Positions 8,684 to 18,676 of a stretch of 64,000 nt of DNA are shown one piece after another. Numbering within the stretch: the first letter of the stretch is position 1; the number at the start of each line of letters is the position of its first letter. Source of the stretch: Streptomyces bicolor (GTDB lineage: Bacteria > Actinomycetota > Actinomycetes > Streptomycetales > Streptomycetaceae); NCBI RefSeq assembly GCF_000719285.1, contig NZ_JOFS01000035.1, positions 1 to 64,000 of the forward strand. Reading direction: 5' to 3'. The translations under genes and the position numbers were made by a program. The notes below the pieces were generated by a model. That model did no database searches and had not been told where the DNA came from. It saw only the letters and a list, made by a program, of their open reading frames with translations.

Positions 8684-10335
8684 TCAGGTGCCCAGGGTTC
8701 GCCAGGACTTCGGCCGGGGGATCTCGCGCTGGTCGAGGTAGTTCTGGAAGGCAGTCGATCGGCGGGGCGTGGGTGCTTCCTCGGTCGGTGGTAGTCCGCT
8801 GAGGCGCTCGATGTTGATGGCGATGGCCGTCAGAACGTGCTGGATGTGGGCCTTGCCCTGTCCCCGGTAGCGGCAGCGGCGCATGCCGTGTCCGTGGGCG
8901 AACTCGTTGACGGTGCCCTCTACTCCGGATCGGACCGCGTAGCGGGTTTTCCACTCGGGTGTCTGTTGCTCGGTGCGGATGCGGAGTTGCAGGTCGCGGA
9001 GTTCTCGTCGGGGAAATCCCACGGTGCGGTGGCTTTCGCGGGAGGTGGTGCACTGTGTGCGGGCGGGGCAGGGCTGGCACTGACTCTTGGTGAATCGGGC
9101 CACGATCAGCGGGGCCGCGGTGGGCGAGGAGGTCGGGTAGGGGCCGTGCCAGCCTGCGCTGACCTGGCCTTGTGGACAGGTCACCTGCTCGCGGTCGAAG
9201 TCGATGTGGAAGTCATCCCGGCCATAACCCTCGCCTCGGCGGTGCTGGCGGGTGGAGTTGACCCGGAGCGGCCCGGAGACAGTGACCTGGTGCTCGCGGG
9301 TGGCTTGTTCCAGGCGGGGCAGGGACGTGTAGCCAGCGTCGACCAGATGCTCGGCGGGCAGCAGCTCGCGACGCGCGAGACGGGTGTGAATGCCGGGGAG
9401 AACCTGACTGTCATGCGTGGTCGCCGCGGTAGTGGCCACGTCCGTGATCACGTTGGGGCCGTCGGGAGCACAGGTCTCGGTCAGATGAGCGGCGAACCCC
9501 TTCCAGCTGATGATGTGTCCGTGCCGTGCGTAGCGGGCCGAGGTGTCGTAGGGCGAGACGATCGCCCGGGACGAGGGCGGCAGTCCGGGGCCGTCTTCCG
9601 TCTCGGCGGTGCGCCAGCGCAGGTGTCCTGCGGCGTCACGGTGATAGTTCTGCACCATGATCCGGCGCAGGGCCTGGACACGAGGGCCAAACGTGCGGTC
9701 TGCTCCGTGCCGGTAGAGGTGTTCCAGGAGCCGGACGGCGTCGTTTCCGGTGGCGAGGATCCTGGTCATGGGCTTGGTGGGGTTCTTGCCCAGGCGGACC
9801 GGTCGGCCGTAGCGGCGCCCCCAGTCCTCATCGACCAGTTCGTCCAGCAGGTGGGGAGAGGTGCTGGCGACTTCTTCCAGTGCGGCGCGGACCGCTTCGG
9901 TGATCAGCTCCAGGCGGGTCAGGTCCCGCACCGCGGCCAGGACATGGGTGGAGTCGGTGCGCTGTGTGGTGCGTTCCCGCACGAGGCCGGCCTCCTTGAG
10001 GCGTGCAAGCGCGAGGTCGAGGAGGCGATCCGCACGGTCCCCCTCAGCGAGACGGTCGCGGAAGTCGGCCAGCACGCTGTGGTGGAAGCCAGGGTCGTCC
10101 AGCTCCATAGCCATGGCGTACTTGAAGTCGATGCGGCAGCGGACCGCCTCGGCGGCCTGCCGGTCCGACAGGCCGAGCAGGAACTGCAGCACACAGACGG
10201 TGGCCAGTTGAGCAGGCGAGAGGCCCGGACGTCCGTCACGCGGGTACCAGTCGGCGAAGTCCTCGTCGCGCCACAGCCCGGCCAGCCGGTCGCGCACCCA
10301 TATCGCCGTCGTGCCGCCCGGATTGCTCGCCGCAC
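8684..10335 (-). mobile_element. IS1182-family transposase, copy A, 5'-truncated
   Basis: A long open frame (537 codons from 10297) covers nearly the whole DDE transposase: [60 protein letters not shown], a Cys-rich segment ([10 protein letters not shown]) and [20 protein letters not shown]. Comparison with copy B (12390-14053) shows that about 20 N-terminal residues and the 5' terminal repeat are missing: identity to copy B stops near 10335. The catalytic core looks intact, but without its second end the copy cannot move by itself, although it could supply transposase. Confidence 0.85.
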
Positions 10336-10424
10336 GCGGCAGAGGCCGTTTCCGGATTCCGTACTGTCCGGGCCTGCTGGAAGGGCTCCGTGTCCGTGAG
10401 GGGCGACCGGTAGTGACGTTGTTG

Positions 10425-10450
10425 TGGCAGGGGTGGCAGGAGTCGAACCT
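10425..10450 (-). other. tRNA 3'-end-like sequence (candidate att remnant)
   Basis: Read on the minus strand the 26 bases start AGGTTCGACTCCTGCCACCC and finish CTGCCA. They contain a T-loop (TTCGACT) flanked by AGG/CCT stem bases, a 7-base acceptor strand CACCCCT, a G discriminator and CCA. That acceptor strand matches tRNA-Trp type genes (AGGGGTG...CACCCCT-GCCA). No D-arm, anticodon arm or 5' acceptor is recognisable upstream. This is how an attL/attR core duplicated by tRNA-site integration would look. Confidence 0.45.
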
Positions 10451-10575
10451 AATGGGAAGCGAAGAGGCGATGCGTCAGCCCTTTCTCCACCCAGCGTCAT
10501 GAGCGCTAGCAATAGAGCGGGCCCGCACCGCCCCGGGACGCAGGGCCGAGGTCTTGAGTCGAACTGAGCCTTGAG

Positions 10576-10602
10576 CTCACCACGTAGGACACGGTCTTAG
10601 GC
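10576..10602 (-). repeat. 27-bp terminal inverted repeat (right)
   Basis: Reverse complement of the repeat at 8102-8128 with one mismatch. It marks the far end of the interrupted IS5-type element. Confidence 0.7.
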
Positions 10603-10753
10603 CTCGTGGGACTCTCGGACCTCTTTGCCTGTTCGACGCTCTGGTCGGCCGCCTCAGCCTGGGCGAACTGTTTTATCTGGCATTCGAGGCGGCCGCCTCA
10701 CGTCCACACGGAGCGCAAACCGCACGCTGTCCGTCGTCCGGCTGCTGCTGACG

Positions 10754-11296
10754 TCAGCCGTTGCCGTTGTACGGGCTGGGCTTGAAGCAGAAGTCGATGC
10801 GGATGAGGTCTTCGTACTGACTGCCGTCCGGCCCCTGGCCAAGCGGGGCGTGGAGCTGTGCGTCCGCCGCAATGCCGCCGGGGAAGCCGGTGGTGGCGTT
10901 GTACATGTACACGTTGGCATTCGTCCCACCGACTGCCGTGACCTGGGTGGCGGCGATGTCACCCTCGATGGAGAAACTGAAGATTTCCCCCTGCGCGGTG
11001 TCGGTGACGTCGACGGTGACCACTCCGGATCCGTCGTTCGGAATGTTCACGGGGAACGTCAGGTCCTCAGGGGGCACGCTCAGCCCTGTCACCATCTCGC
11101 CCGGAGGGCAGACGAGGTCGGGAGTGCCGAGAAATTCCAAGGGCTGCACCCCCGCTTCGCTCGGGGGACCCGCCTGGGCTGACGCGGGGCCGGCGGCCAG
11201 GCCGACGGCCAGCGCCGTGGTCAAGCCGAGTCCGACGAACCGTGCCCCCAGTCTCGCGCGTGGCGACTTCGTCCCTGCTCGGTTGGCTACTCGCAT
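10754..11296 (-). CDS. Secreted protein of unknown function
   Basis: A 180-residue protein starting at ATG 11296, with AAAGGAG close upstream. The N-terminus is a clear Sec signal peptide: basic start (MRVANRAGTKSPRAR), hydrophobic core (FVGLGLTTALAVGLAAG) and an ASA-Q cleavage site. The mature part (about 140 residues) is strand-rich with two Cys (LVCPPGE, IDFCFKP) and ends YNGNG. It shows no motif I recognise. It is an isolated gene between IS clusters, with no partner on its strand. An extracellular, possibly beta-sandwich protein is the most I would infer. Confidence 0.75.
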   Translation of the reverse strand: MRVANRAGTKSPRARLGARFVGLGLTTALAVGLAAGPASAQAGPPSEAGVQPLEFLGTPDLVCPPGEMVTGLSVPPEDLTFPVNIPNDGSGVVTVDVTDTAQGEIFSFSIEGDIAATQVTAVGGTNANVYMYNATTGFPGGIAADAQLHAPLGQGPDGSQYEDLIRIDFCFKPSPYNGNG

Positions 11297-11829
11297 GACG
11301 AGTACTCCTTTCGTTGTGGGGTGATCTTGCCCTCGACGGGCCTCGGTGCTTGCTCCATCGATTCCACAACCGGACCTGCGTCGCTCCGCATACCGGCTCT
11401 CTCCTCGGCCATCCGGGCTCGAATCAGCCCCTGAAGGGCGAAGGCACCGTCGTAGCGCAGAGGGCAGGTGCGACAACGGTGAGTCGTGACCACGAGTCAG
11501 ACGAGATGTGGGGTCACCAAGAGTTGTCGTCAAAGCGGAGTACGGACAGGCCCACGCGATCGATGGCGTCCAAGGGGGCAGGGAGTGGCTCGTCCCCGCG
11601 GATGACGTACAGCGCGCGTAGCGCTCCTATGCTGACCCTCCCCGGCGCGATGCCCGGTGGGCTCATGTGCGTACGTTGACGTTGATTTTTACCACACTAG
11701 GCACATGACACCTCTGGAACGACGGGGGCCAGGCTGGGCTGAGCTTGTTCCGCTTTATCGAGGGGGCGTTGTCCGGCACCGGGAGTTGCGGCCCGCGTCG
11801 CGCCGTCGGCGGGGCGAAGCGGGACGTGA
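11297..11829. other. Intergenic stretch
   Basis: No convincing gene. The right part contains an A/T-rich patch (TTGACGTTGATTTTTACC at about 11677-11694) that could hold a -35 element reading rightward, but no gene follows it. Confidence 0.35.
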
Positions 11830-12389
11830 TCAGCTGTAGCCGCGCAGTACTACTGCCCTCTGACTCCGGCTCAGTGAGTACGTCCGGCGGAATGCCCATC
11901 CGGAACTCAGAGTTTGGAGTTCCTGTTCGGTGAGGCCTCGGTGGAACGGATCGGTGTCTGGCTTCCTGCTCTCGCCGGGCTGGTCGACGTACACGAGTGC
12001 GTAGAAGGTGCCGGAGGGGCGCAGCCAGCGTCCGATGTCCGTCAGCAGCCGCTCGTACTGGAGGTACGGCAGCGCGTAGCGGCAGGTCACGAGGTCGGCG
12101 CTGCCCGGTTGCAGGCTGTGGTGAATGGGATCGCCGTCGATGTCCCAGTGCGCGTACGTCACGTCGGCCGCACCGGCCGCCGTGGCCTGCCGGAGGGCTT
12201 CAGCGGAGAAATCGAGGCCGGTGGCGTTCAGCCCCAGGCGGCAAGTTGCCGGGTCCACTGGCCGTTGCCGCACGCCAGGTCCACGGCGGACATCCCGGGC
12301 CTCGGGGCGACGTGGTCGTAGAAGAGCTGGGCTTCTTTGTGGCTGACCACGGTGGGTCGTCCGGTCTGGAACCAGTGGTCCCACTGCTC
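11830..12389 (-). pseudogene. SAM-dependent methyltransferase, truncated by IS1182
   Basis: Reading leftward from 12389, the frame gives EQWDHWFQTGRPTVVSHKEA, then motif I of class I methyltransferases (SAVDLACGNGQWTRQLA). After a frameshift near 12236 it continues LNATGLDFSAEALRQATAAG, motif II/III (DLVTCRYALPYL) and a normal C-terminus to the stop at 11830. The 5' end is lost where the IS1182 terminal repeat begins (12390). The gene is dead twice over, by insertion and by frameshift. Confidence 0.75.
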
Positions 12390-14053
12390 AGCTTGACTCT
12401 GTCGGGGATCTTGGAGTTTCGCGGTGCGGCAGTATGGTCAACGGGCATGCTCGGGTAGTTCCGATGACCGATGCAGCTGTCGAGGTGCCTGTTGTCCCTC
12501 CGCCCACGTTCCGGTGAGCAGGTCCCGCCTCTGACTGCGCAGGTCGCGCGGGCGAGCAATCCGGGCGGCACGACGGCGATATGGGTGCGCGACCGGCTGG
12601 CCGGGCTGTGGCGCGACGAGGACTTCGCCGACTGGTAGATTTTCGCGATCGTCTCGCCGAAGGCGACCGTGCTGACCGCCTCCTCGACCTCGCGCTGGCC
12701 CGTCTCAAGGAGGCTGGCCTGGTGCGCGAGCGCACCACACAGCGCACCGATTCCACCCATGTCCTGGCCGCGGTGCGGGACCTGACCCGCCTGGAGCTGA
12801 TCACCGAGGCGGTCCGCGCCGCACTGGAAGAAGTCGCCGGCACCTCCCCTCACCTGCTGGACGAGCTGGTCGATGAGGACTGGGGGCGCCGCTACGGCCG
12901 ACCGGTCCGCCTGGGCAAGAACCCCACCAAGCCCATGACCAGGGTCCTTGCCACCGGAAACGACGCCGTCCGGCTTCTGGAACACCTCTACCGGCACGGA
13001 GCGGACCTGCACATCCGGCCCTCGTGTCCAGGCCCTGCGCCGGATCATGGTGCAGAACTACCACCGTGACGCCGCAGGACACCTGCGCTGGCGCACCGCC
13101 GAGAAGGAAGGCGGGCCCGGGCTGCCGCCCTCGTCCCGGGCGGTCGTCTCTCCCTACGACACCTCGGCCCGCTACGCACGGCACGGACACATCATCAGCT
13201 GGAAGGGGTTCTCCGCTCACCTGACCGAGACCTGTGCTCCCGACGGCCCCAACGTGATCACGGACGTGGCCACCACCGCGGCCACCACCCACGACAGCCA
13301 GGTCCTGCCCGGCATCCACACCCGCCTGTCACGCCGCGGACTGCTGCCGGCCGAGCACTTGGTCGACGCCGGCTACACCTCCCTGCCCCGCCTGGAACAA
13401 GCCACCCGTGTACACCAGGTCACTGTCTCCGGACCACTCCGGAGCAACCCCACCCGGCAACACCGCCGGGACGAAGGCTTCGCCCGGGACGACTTCCACA
13501 TCGACTACGACCGCCAGCAGGTCACCTGCCCCCAGGGCCAGGTCAGCCAGGGCTGGCACGGCCCCTACCCAACCTCCTCACCCACCGCGGCCCCGCTCAT
13601 CGTGGCCAGGTTCACCAAAAGCCAGTGCCAGCCCTGCCCGGCCCGCACCCAGTGCACCACCTCCCGCGAAAGCACCCGCACCGTGGGCTTTCCCCCACGA
13701 GAACTCCGCGACCTGCAACTTCGCGTCCGCACCGAGCAACAGACACCCGAGTGGAAGACCCGCTACGCGGTCCGCTCCGGAGTGGAGGGCACGGTTAACG
13801 AGTTCGCCCACGGATACGGCATGCGGCGCTGCCGCTACCGCGGACAGGGAAAAGCCCACATCCAGCACGTCCTGACGGCCATCGCCGTCAACATCGAGCG
13901 CCTCAGCGGACTGCCTCCAACCGAAGACCCCACGCCCCGCCGACCGACTGCCTTCCAGAACTACCTCGACCAGCGCGAGATACCCCGGCCGAAGTCCTGG
14001 CGAACTCTGGGCAGCTGACCTCGGCGCTCCAAGATCCCCGACGGAGTCAAGCT
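12390..14053 (+). mobile_element. IS1182-family element, copy B, internally deleted
   Basis: Both 27-bp terminal repeats are present (12390-12416 and 14027-14053). The transposase N-terminus, missing from copy A, is visible here from a TTG near 12495 (LRPRSGEQVPPLTAQVARAS). About 235 bp are deleted between DEDFADW and DFRDRLAEG near 12637, with loss of frame. A second frameshift lies near 13018, after which the frame runs intact from [18 protein letters not shown] to the stop at 14016-14018. It inserted into the methyltransferase gene on its left. Ends are intact but the transposase is not, the converse of copy A. Confidence 0.85.
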
Positions 14054-14076
14054 AGGGCGTGTTTCGGATGAGCTTG

Positions 14077-15075
14077 TCACAGCGACTCGTTGATGGTCGT
14101 GTCGAGGTTTGTGGCTTCGTAGCGGGTGGCGATCGTGGCGGCGCGGTTGCGAAGGGCAGTGCGCAGTGACGCCGGGGTCAGGGCTTCCGCGTCCGTGCTG
14201 AGTTGCCACAGCGCCCATTCGGCGTGTCGCAGGTCCTGGAATGTCACCTCCAGCCGCAGCCAGCCGTCCGTGTCGGGTTCTGCGGCGCGGACGGCCACCA
14301 CGGTGCTCAGCAGGTCCTCCCGCCGCTCGGGGTTCACCCGTACCAGGACGGCGATGTGGTCGCTGGACAGGAACTGCGTGCAGCGTTCTCGCCAGATCCG
14401 GTCCAGATCAAGCGTGTTCGGTCGCTGTGCCGGTTCGGGGAGTTCCTCGGCGGCGAGCACCCGTGACAGCCGGTAGGTGCGGTCCGCGCCGGATCTCGTG
14501 GCGAGCAGGTAGCCCCGGTCGCGTACCGTGACCAGGCCGATGGGGTCCACCGTGCGCCATTGCGGTGCCTGGTCCGTGGCTGCGTAGTGGATGCGCAGTT
14601 TGTGTCCGGCGAGCACTGAGCGCCGGATTTCGATCATTGTCGTGCGGGGCACTTCCTCGGTGACCGGCCGGCGTGAGAGCAGGTCGGTCTCGGGCTCGAC
14701 GAGGAATCGCTGGGCCGCGTCGCTCGCCGTGGCCTGATGGCTTTCGGGTAGCGCGTCAACCACCTTGCGCATGGCCGAAGCGAGCGCCGAGCCGAGGCCG
14801 AATGCCTGCTCGCTACGGCCCGATCCGGCGGTCAGCAAGGCAAGGGCCTCGTCTTGGTTCAGTCCGGTGAGCTCGGTGCGGAATCCGGGCATCAGCGCGA
14901 ACCCGCCGTGCCGGCCGCGTTCGGCGTAGACCGGGACGCCGGCTGCGGACAGCGCTTCGATGTCGCGCAGCACGGTACGGGTGGACACCTCAAGCTCGCG
15001 GGCCAGCGTGTTAGCGGTCAGCCGACCGCGCTGACGGAGCAGCAGCACCAGCGAGACCAGCCGATCGGCGCGCAT
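14077..15075 (-). CDS. YafY-type HTH/WYL transcriptional regulator
   Basis: 332 residues. The N-terminal winged helix (LTANTLARELEVSTRTVLRD, residues about 20-40) is the DeoR-like HTH_11 seen in the YafY/WYL family. The middle and C-terminal parts contain the WYL-type sensor (LRIHYAATDQAPQWRTVDPI, then GLVTVRDRGYLLATR) and a C-terminal WCX extension, at full family length. Members sense small ligands or nucleic acid ends and control neighbouring genes. The gene is divergent from the RidA gene at 15207 with 131 bp between the two starts, so RidA is the likely target. An ATAC/TATTC-containing A/T patch upstream of 15075 may hold the promoter. Confidence 0.88.
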   Translation of the reverse strand: MRADRLVSLVLLLRQRGRLTANTLARELEVSTRTVLRDIEALSAAGVPVYAERGRHGGFALMPGFRTELTGLNQDEALALLTAGSGRSEQAFGLGSALASAMRKVVDALPESHQATASDAAQRFLVEPETDLLSRRPVTEEVPRTTMIEIRRSVLAGHKLRIHYAATDQAPQWRTVDPIGLVTVRDRGYLLATRSGADRTYRLSRVLAAEELPEPAQRPNTLDLDRIWRERCTQFLSSDHIAVLVRVNPERREDLLSTVVAVRAAEPDTDGWLRLEVTFQDLRHAEWALWQLSTDAEALTPASLRTALRNRAATIATRYEATNLDTTINESL

Positions 15076-15206
15076 ACGAGGACCTTATCGAATACATGAC
15101 CAAGGGTGTCATCTTTTCTTGGGAGGCTCGTGGGCATCGGCGTCATCGATGGTGACTGACGCGCCGATGGACGTCCGTAACTCCCAACCAACCGCATGGA
15201 GCTGAT

Positions 15207-15608
15207 GTGGCAGTGGAACGAACGGCAGTCAACCCGGTGTCCTGGTCCGTGGAGATGGGATTCAACCAGGGTGAGATCGTCTCGGGGCACACCCGGATCC
15301 TGTACTGCTCCGGACAGACCGCGATGAGCGGCGAAGGCAAGCCGCAGCATGACGGTGACATGGCCGCACAGCTGGCGCTGAGCCTCGACAACCTGGAGGC
15401 TGTGCTAGGCGAGGCCGGCATGTCCCTCGCGAACCTCGTCCGGCTCAACGTCTACACCACAGACGTCGATCTACTCTTCCCGCACTACGGCGTGCTGGCG
15501 TCGCGGTTGGGTGCCGCCGGAGTGGCACCGGCCACCACGATGCTCGGGGTGACACGGCTGGCGATCCCCGGTCAGATGGTTGAGCTCGAGGGGACCGCCG
15601 TCGCCTGA
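15207..15608 (+). CDS. RidA/YjgF family protein
   Basis: 133 residues, full length for the Rid superfamily, which hydrolyses reactive enamine/imine intermediates from PLP enzymes or acts in specialised catabolic routes. Visible marks are HTRILYCSGQTAMSGEG near the start, VRLNVYTTDVD in the middle (Arg of the active site) and TTMLGVTRLAIPGQMVELEG at the end. The Arg typical of RidA proper near the C-terminus is not in its usual RVEIE context, so this is probably a Rid4-7 type rather than a true RidA. It is divergent from a WYL regulator. Confidence 0.85.
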   Translation: MAVERTAVNPVSWSVEMGFNQGEIVSGHTRILYCSGQTAMSGEGKPQHDGDMAAQLALSLDNLEAVLGEAGMSLANLVRLNVYTTDVDLLFPHYGVLASRLGAAGVAPATTMLGVTRLAIPGQMVELEGTAVA

Positions 15609-15759
15609 CGCGACCTTGCTGCCTCTGCCGCTCGGGTGATTGCCGGTGCCGAGCGCGACCCGCAAGCATGCCACCGCTCGCTGACCGTCCAGCACTCGGC
15701 CGAGCAGCACCGCGTCACGCCCCAGGAAGTGGATCTATATTCTGTAATGATCTTGCTTC

Positions 15760-16290
15760 GTGTCACGCGGAGATCTGACGGACGAACAGTGGGCGGTGCT
15801 GGAACCGCTGTTGCCCATGGGCAACAAGCCCGGCCGGCCGCCAATATGGACGCGTCGGCGGGCTGACCGGCGGCATACGCTTGCGGGTCCGCAATCGGCA
15901 TCCCCTGGCAGGACATGCCCGAGAAAGGTTCGCGCCGAGGATGCGCTCAAACGCCCTGTTCCGACGCTGGCAGCGGGACGGCACCTGGCATCGGATCGTC
16001 ACCGCGCTGCAGGCCCGAGCGGACGCCGAGAGTTTGATCACCTGGGACATCAACGTCGACACCACCGTCTGCCGGGCCCACCAGCACGCCGTCGGCGCGA
16101 GGAAACAGGGGGGATCTCCAGAAGGAGCCGCCCGCTGGGGTCGCCGTCGAGTCGGCCAGCCACGCACTCGGACCCTCGCGCGGCGGGCTGACCGCCAAGC
16201 TGCATCTGGCGGACGAGTAGCGGCAGAAGCCGATGGCCATCGTGAGCACGGCTGGGCATCGCGGCGACTCCCCGCAGGCAGATCGCCGAC
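15760..16290 (+). mobile_element. IS5-family transposase relic with deletions
   Basis: Opens RGDLTDEQWAVLEPLLPMGN from near 15760, then jumps frame and loses sequence. A second frame gives RRWQRDGTWHRIVTALQARA, WDINVDTTVCRAHQHAVGAR, and a third gives GLTAKLHLADE. All are consecutive blocks of an IS5-type transposase. There are several frameshifts and at least one deletion. Confidence 0.8.
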
Positions 16291-16412
16291 TCGACACCTG
16301 CGGGCGCCGAGCCCGGCAGCGTCGAGTGACACGTCACATGCCCGTGGATCGAGGTCGGCTACCCTACTCGCCGGTAAGGTCCTCGCGTGCAGTGACAGGG
16401 AGGTCACCGACG

Positions 16413-16892
16413 GTGCGTCAGCGCAGCCTTGAGGAGTCCGTCGTGGTGGACGCCGTGCCGGAGGCCGTCTATCAGCTGGTGGCGCACCTGCCCGACATGG
16501 GCCGCTGGAGTCCCGAGTGCCGCCGGGTCTGGGTGCTGCGCCCGCCCGTGCGCACCGGCACGCGCTTCGTCGGCTTCAACCGGCGCGGGCCCTTCGTCTG
16601 GTTCACAACGGGCCGGGTCTCGGCGGCGCGGGTGGGTGAGCAGTTCACGTTCGACGTCGGGGTCTTCGGGCTGCCGATCGCCCGCTGGGGCTATCGCTTC
16701 GCCGCCGAAGGGACGGGCACCCGCGTGACCGAGACCTGGCAGGACCTGCGCACTGGTCCCGGCGCGCGCCTTGCCGACCTCCTCGGCGTCGTCTTCGCCG
16801 GCACCACCCCGGAGCGCCGCATCGCCGTGAACCGCCACGGCATGCGCACAACCCTCACCCGGATCGCGTGGGCAGCAACGCCATCGCCCTGA
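16413..16892 (+). CDS. SRPBCC (polyketide cyclase/dehydrase-type) protein
   Basis: 159 residues from GTG 16413, chosen because GGGAGG lies about 8 bases upstream; longer in-frame starts run into transposase debris. The START-like helix-grip fold is suggested by the opening ESVVVDAVPEAVYQLVAHLP, DMGRWSPECRRVW, and the C-terminal TRVTETWQDLRTG. Actinobacteria carry many such proteins that bind hydrophobic ligands, and most are unassigned. It is a single gene. Confidence 0.75.
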   Translation: MRQRSLEESVVVDAVPEAVYQLVAHLPDMGRWSPECRRVWVLRPPVRTGTRFVGFNRRGPFVWFTTGRVSAARVGEQFTFDVGVFGLPIARWGYRFAAEGTGTRVTETWQDLRTGPGARLADLLGVVFAGTTPERRIAVNRHGMRTTLTRIAWAATPSP

Positions 16893-17406
16893 CCTGTAGG
16901 CCGACGTCCACCAGGAGATCGGTTGCATCATCGGCCGGACAGGCCCCGACCCCGTCAGCCCGGGGGCCCCAAATCGAGGCTCGATCACGGATCTTGGGGA
17001 GTCGTTACGGAGCGTCAACAGGGAACGGCTTCGGCTTCGGCTGGGCTGTCGAGACAAGCGTTTTGGTGGTCACCAGGCGTCATCGCGAGTAGACGACGAA
17101 CATGGCAGCAACCCTCTTCGTCCCAGCGCAGGGCCGCGAACTCCGGTAGCCGTCCGACTCGTTCATGAGGAGGTCGCGCGGCTGCACGAGGTGGCCGAGC
17201 GGGTGCACGCGGTACTGGTCGCGGGGGAGGGCGGAGGGCGTGGTTGGAGGGGGCGCGGGTCGGTGGCCGACTTGCCGGCCAGGGCCCTGGCGCCGGGCGG
17301 TTTGGATCGACATGCGGACTTATTGGGGGCGGATTCGGTGTCTGCCTGCGCGTCAGTGGCCGTGATCCTATGCTGAGGTTGGAGACGACCTGGGGGGGTA
17401 TGTCTG
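16893..17406. other. Intergenic stretch, possibly with a gene scrap
   Basis: A short plus-strand frame to 17376 (HEEVARLHEVAERVHAVLVA, then ARALAPGGLDRHADLLGADS) has coding-like composition but no start with a ribosome site and no family I recognise. Otherwise nothing is seen. Confidence 0.3.
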
Positions 17407-18177
17407 ATGAGGGCAGTAGGCAGGGGAACGTCCTTGTTTAAGTCGGGTGTCAAGGGGCTCTTGGGGCGTGCTGGGTTCGACATCGTGCGCAGCACCAACA
17501 ACCTGGGTGGCGTCGATGACTTCCTGCCGTTCGAGGCGACGATGCGGGCTGCACGGGCGGCCGGTAAGTCGGTCGGTGACTACATCGACGAGGTCATGAA
17601 CGGGACGCCTGGCGCAACTCAGTTCACCATCGATGAGCTAGGTGCTCTCGGGGTGTTCGCGGCCGAACCGGACAGGGTGCTGGAGATCGGGCCCGGGTCG
17701 GGCCGGTATCTGGAGAAGACGCTGACGGAGTGTTCACCAGAGCGCTACGAGGTCTACGAGACGGCAGCGTCCTGGGCTGACTATCTGGTGGACACATTCG
17801 GCGTGGTCGCCCGACCGACTGCAGGAAGCAGTCTCGCCCCGACACCCGACGGCAGCATCGACCTCGTCCAGGCCCATAAGGTCTTCAACACCGTGACCTT
17901 CCTGTGTGCCTGCCGCTACTTCTTCGAGATGGCGCGGGTCACGCGCCCCGGTGGCCGGATTGTCTTCGACGTGATGACTGAGGCCTGCCTGGATCCGGCC
18001 GCGGTACGCGCCTGGGCGACGCAGGGTGGGGCGGGGCACGACTCCTACCCGGCCGCCATGCCTCGCCGGACATGCGTGGACCTCTTCGCGACCTTCGGCT
18101 GCAGCCTTGAGGCCAGCTTCCTCGCGCCCATGGGTGTCGCCTTCACGGAGGTGCTTGTCTTCGCAAAGGCGGCTTGA
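17407..18177 (+). CDS. Class I SAM-dependent methyltransferase
   Basis: 256 residues. The SAM-binding motif I VLEIGPGSGRYLEKTL is near residue 97. Motif II with the acidic residue comes after YEVYETAASWADYLVD, and IDLVQAHKVFNTVTFLC and VTRPGGRIVFDVMTE are motifs IV and VI. The N-terminal about 90 residues are a helical cap. Such proteins often methylate small molecules or sugars. ATG 17407 follows a GGGGGTA-rich segment. It is transcribed alone, and the region after it is rearranged. Confidence 0.8.
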   Translation: MRAVGRGTSLFKSGVKGLLGRAGFDIVRSTNNLGGVDDFLPFEATMRAARAAGKSVGDYIDEVMNGTPGATQFTIDELGALGVFAAEPDRVLEIGPGSGRYLEKTLTECSPERYEVYETAASWADYLVDTFGVVARPTAGSSLAPTPDGSIDLVQAHKVFNTVTFLCACRYFFEMARVTRPGGRIVFDVMTEACLDPAAVRAWATQGGAGHDSYPAAMPRRTCVDLFATFGCSLEASFLAPMGVAFTEVLVFAKAA

Positions 18178-18271
18178 CCCTCAGAAGGCTTCCGCTTGCC
18201 AATCGGCGGGCTGGGGGTCGCACCGATCTCACACCATGGTGCCGGGAGGGTTGGTTCGCCGACCTCGACGA

Positions 18272-18487
18272 CCACTTGATCGAGTCGTTTGGCGCATGGC
18301 CGCCCGGGTTGTTCGACGCGCTGGTCGCGTCCCGCTCGCCGCTGCCGGAGGAGCGCAAGCGGCTGCGGCAGGCACACGGCCTGACGCTGGACGACGTGAC
18401 CGGCGCACTGCAGGTGCGCCGGGCCAGGGTGTGCGGCTGGGAGTCGGTCAAGAAGCCGACCGAGCCGCGCGGCCCGGAGGGCGAGGC
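18272..18487 (+). pseudogene. N-terminal relic of telomere-associated protein Tap
   Basis: The frame reads LFDALVASRSPLPEERKRLR, QAHGLTLDDVTGALQVRRAR and CGWESVKKPTEPRGPE. This is the XRE-like DNA-binding N-terminus of Streptomyces Tap proteins, which bind telomere 3' overhangs and recruit the terminal protein Tpg. Only about 70 codons remain before the sequence switches, near 18487, to an amidohydrolase fragment. This implies that a full tap gene once stood here. Confidence 0.65.
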
Positions 18488-18672
18488 TCAAGCAGCGGCT
18501 GCGCGACGTCGGCGACCGCCGCCTGGCCGACATGGACGATCAAGGCGTGGACGACGCGGTGCTGTCGCTGGCCACACCCGGCGTGCAGAATCTGACTGCG
18601 GCGGACGCCGTGAGCGTGGCGCGCGAGGCGAACGACGCACTCGCCGAAGTCGTCGACGTCCACCCCGACCGA
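18488..18672 (+). pseudogene. Amidohydrolase-2 family internal fragment
   Basis: About 60 codons (RLRDVGDRRLADMDDQGVDD, AVLSLATPGVQNLTAADAV, ANDALAEVVDVHPDRF) match the early TIM-barrel strands of amidohydrolase-2 proteins. There is no start, stop or metal site. It lies between the tap stub and the XRE gene, whose own 5' end it seems to have replaced. Confidence 0.6.
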
Positions 18673-18676
18673 TTCC

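Noticed and set aside
8837..10399. 520-codon plus-strand frame opposite IS1182 copy A
   Set aside because: The minus strand carries an unmistakable transposase with normal codon bias; this is its shadow.
10425..10520. Complete tRNA gene
   Set aside because: Only the T-arm/acceptor 3' part folds; no D-arm, anticodon loop or matching 5' acceptor could be found upstream.
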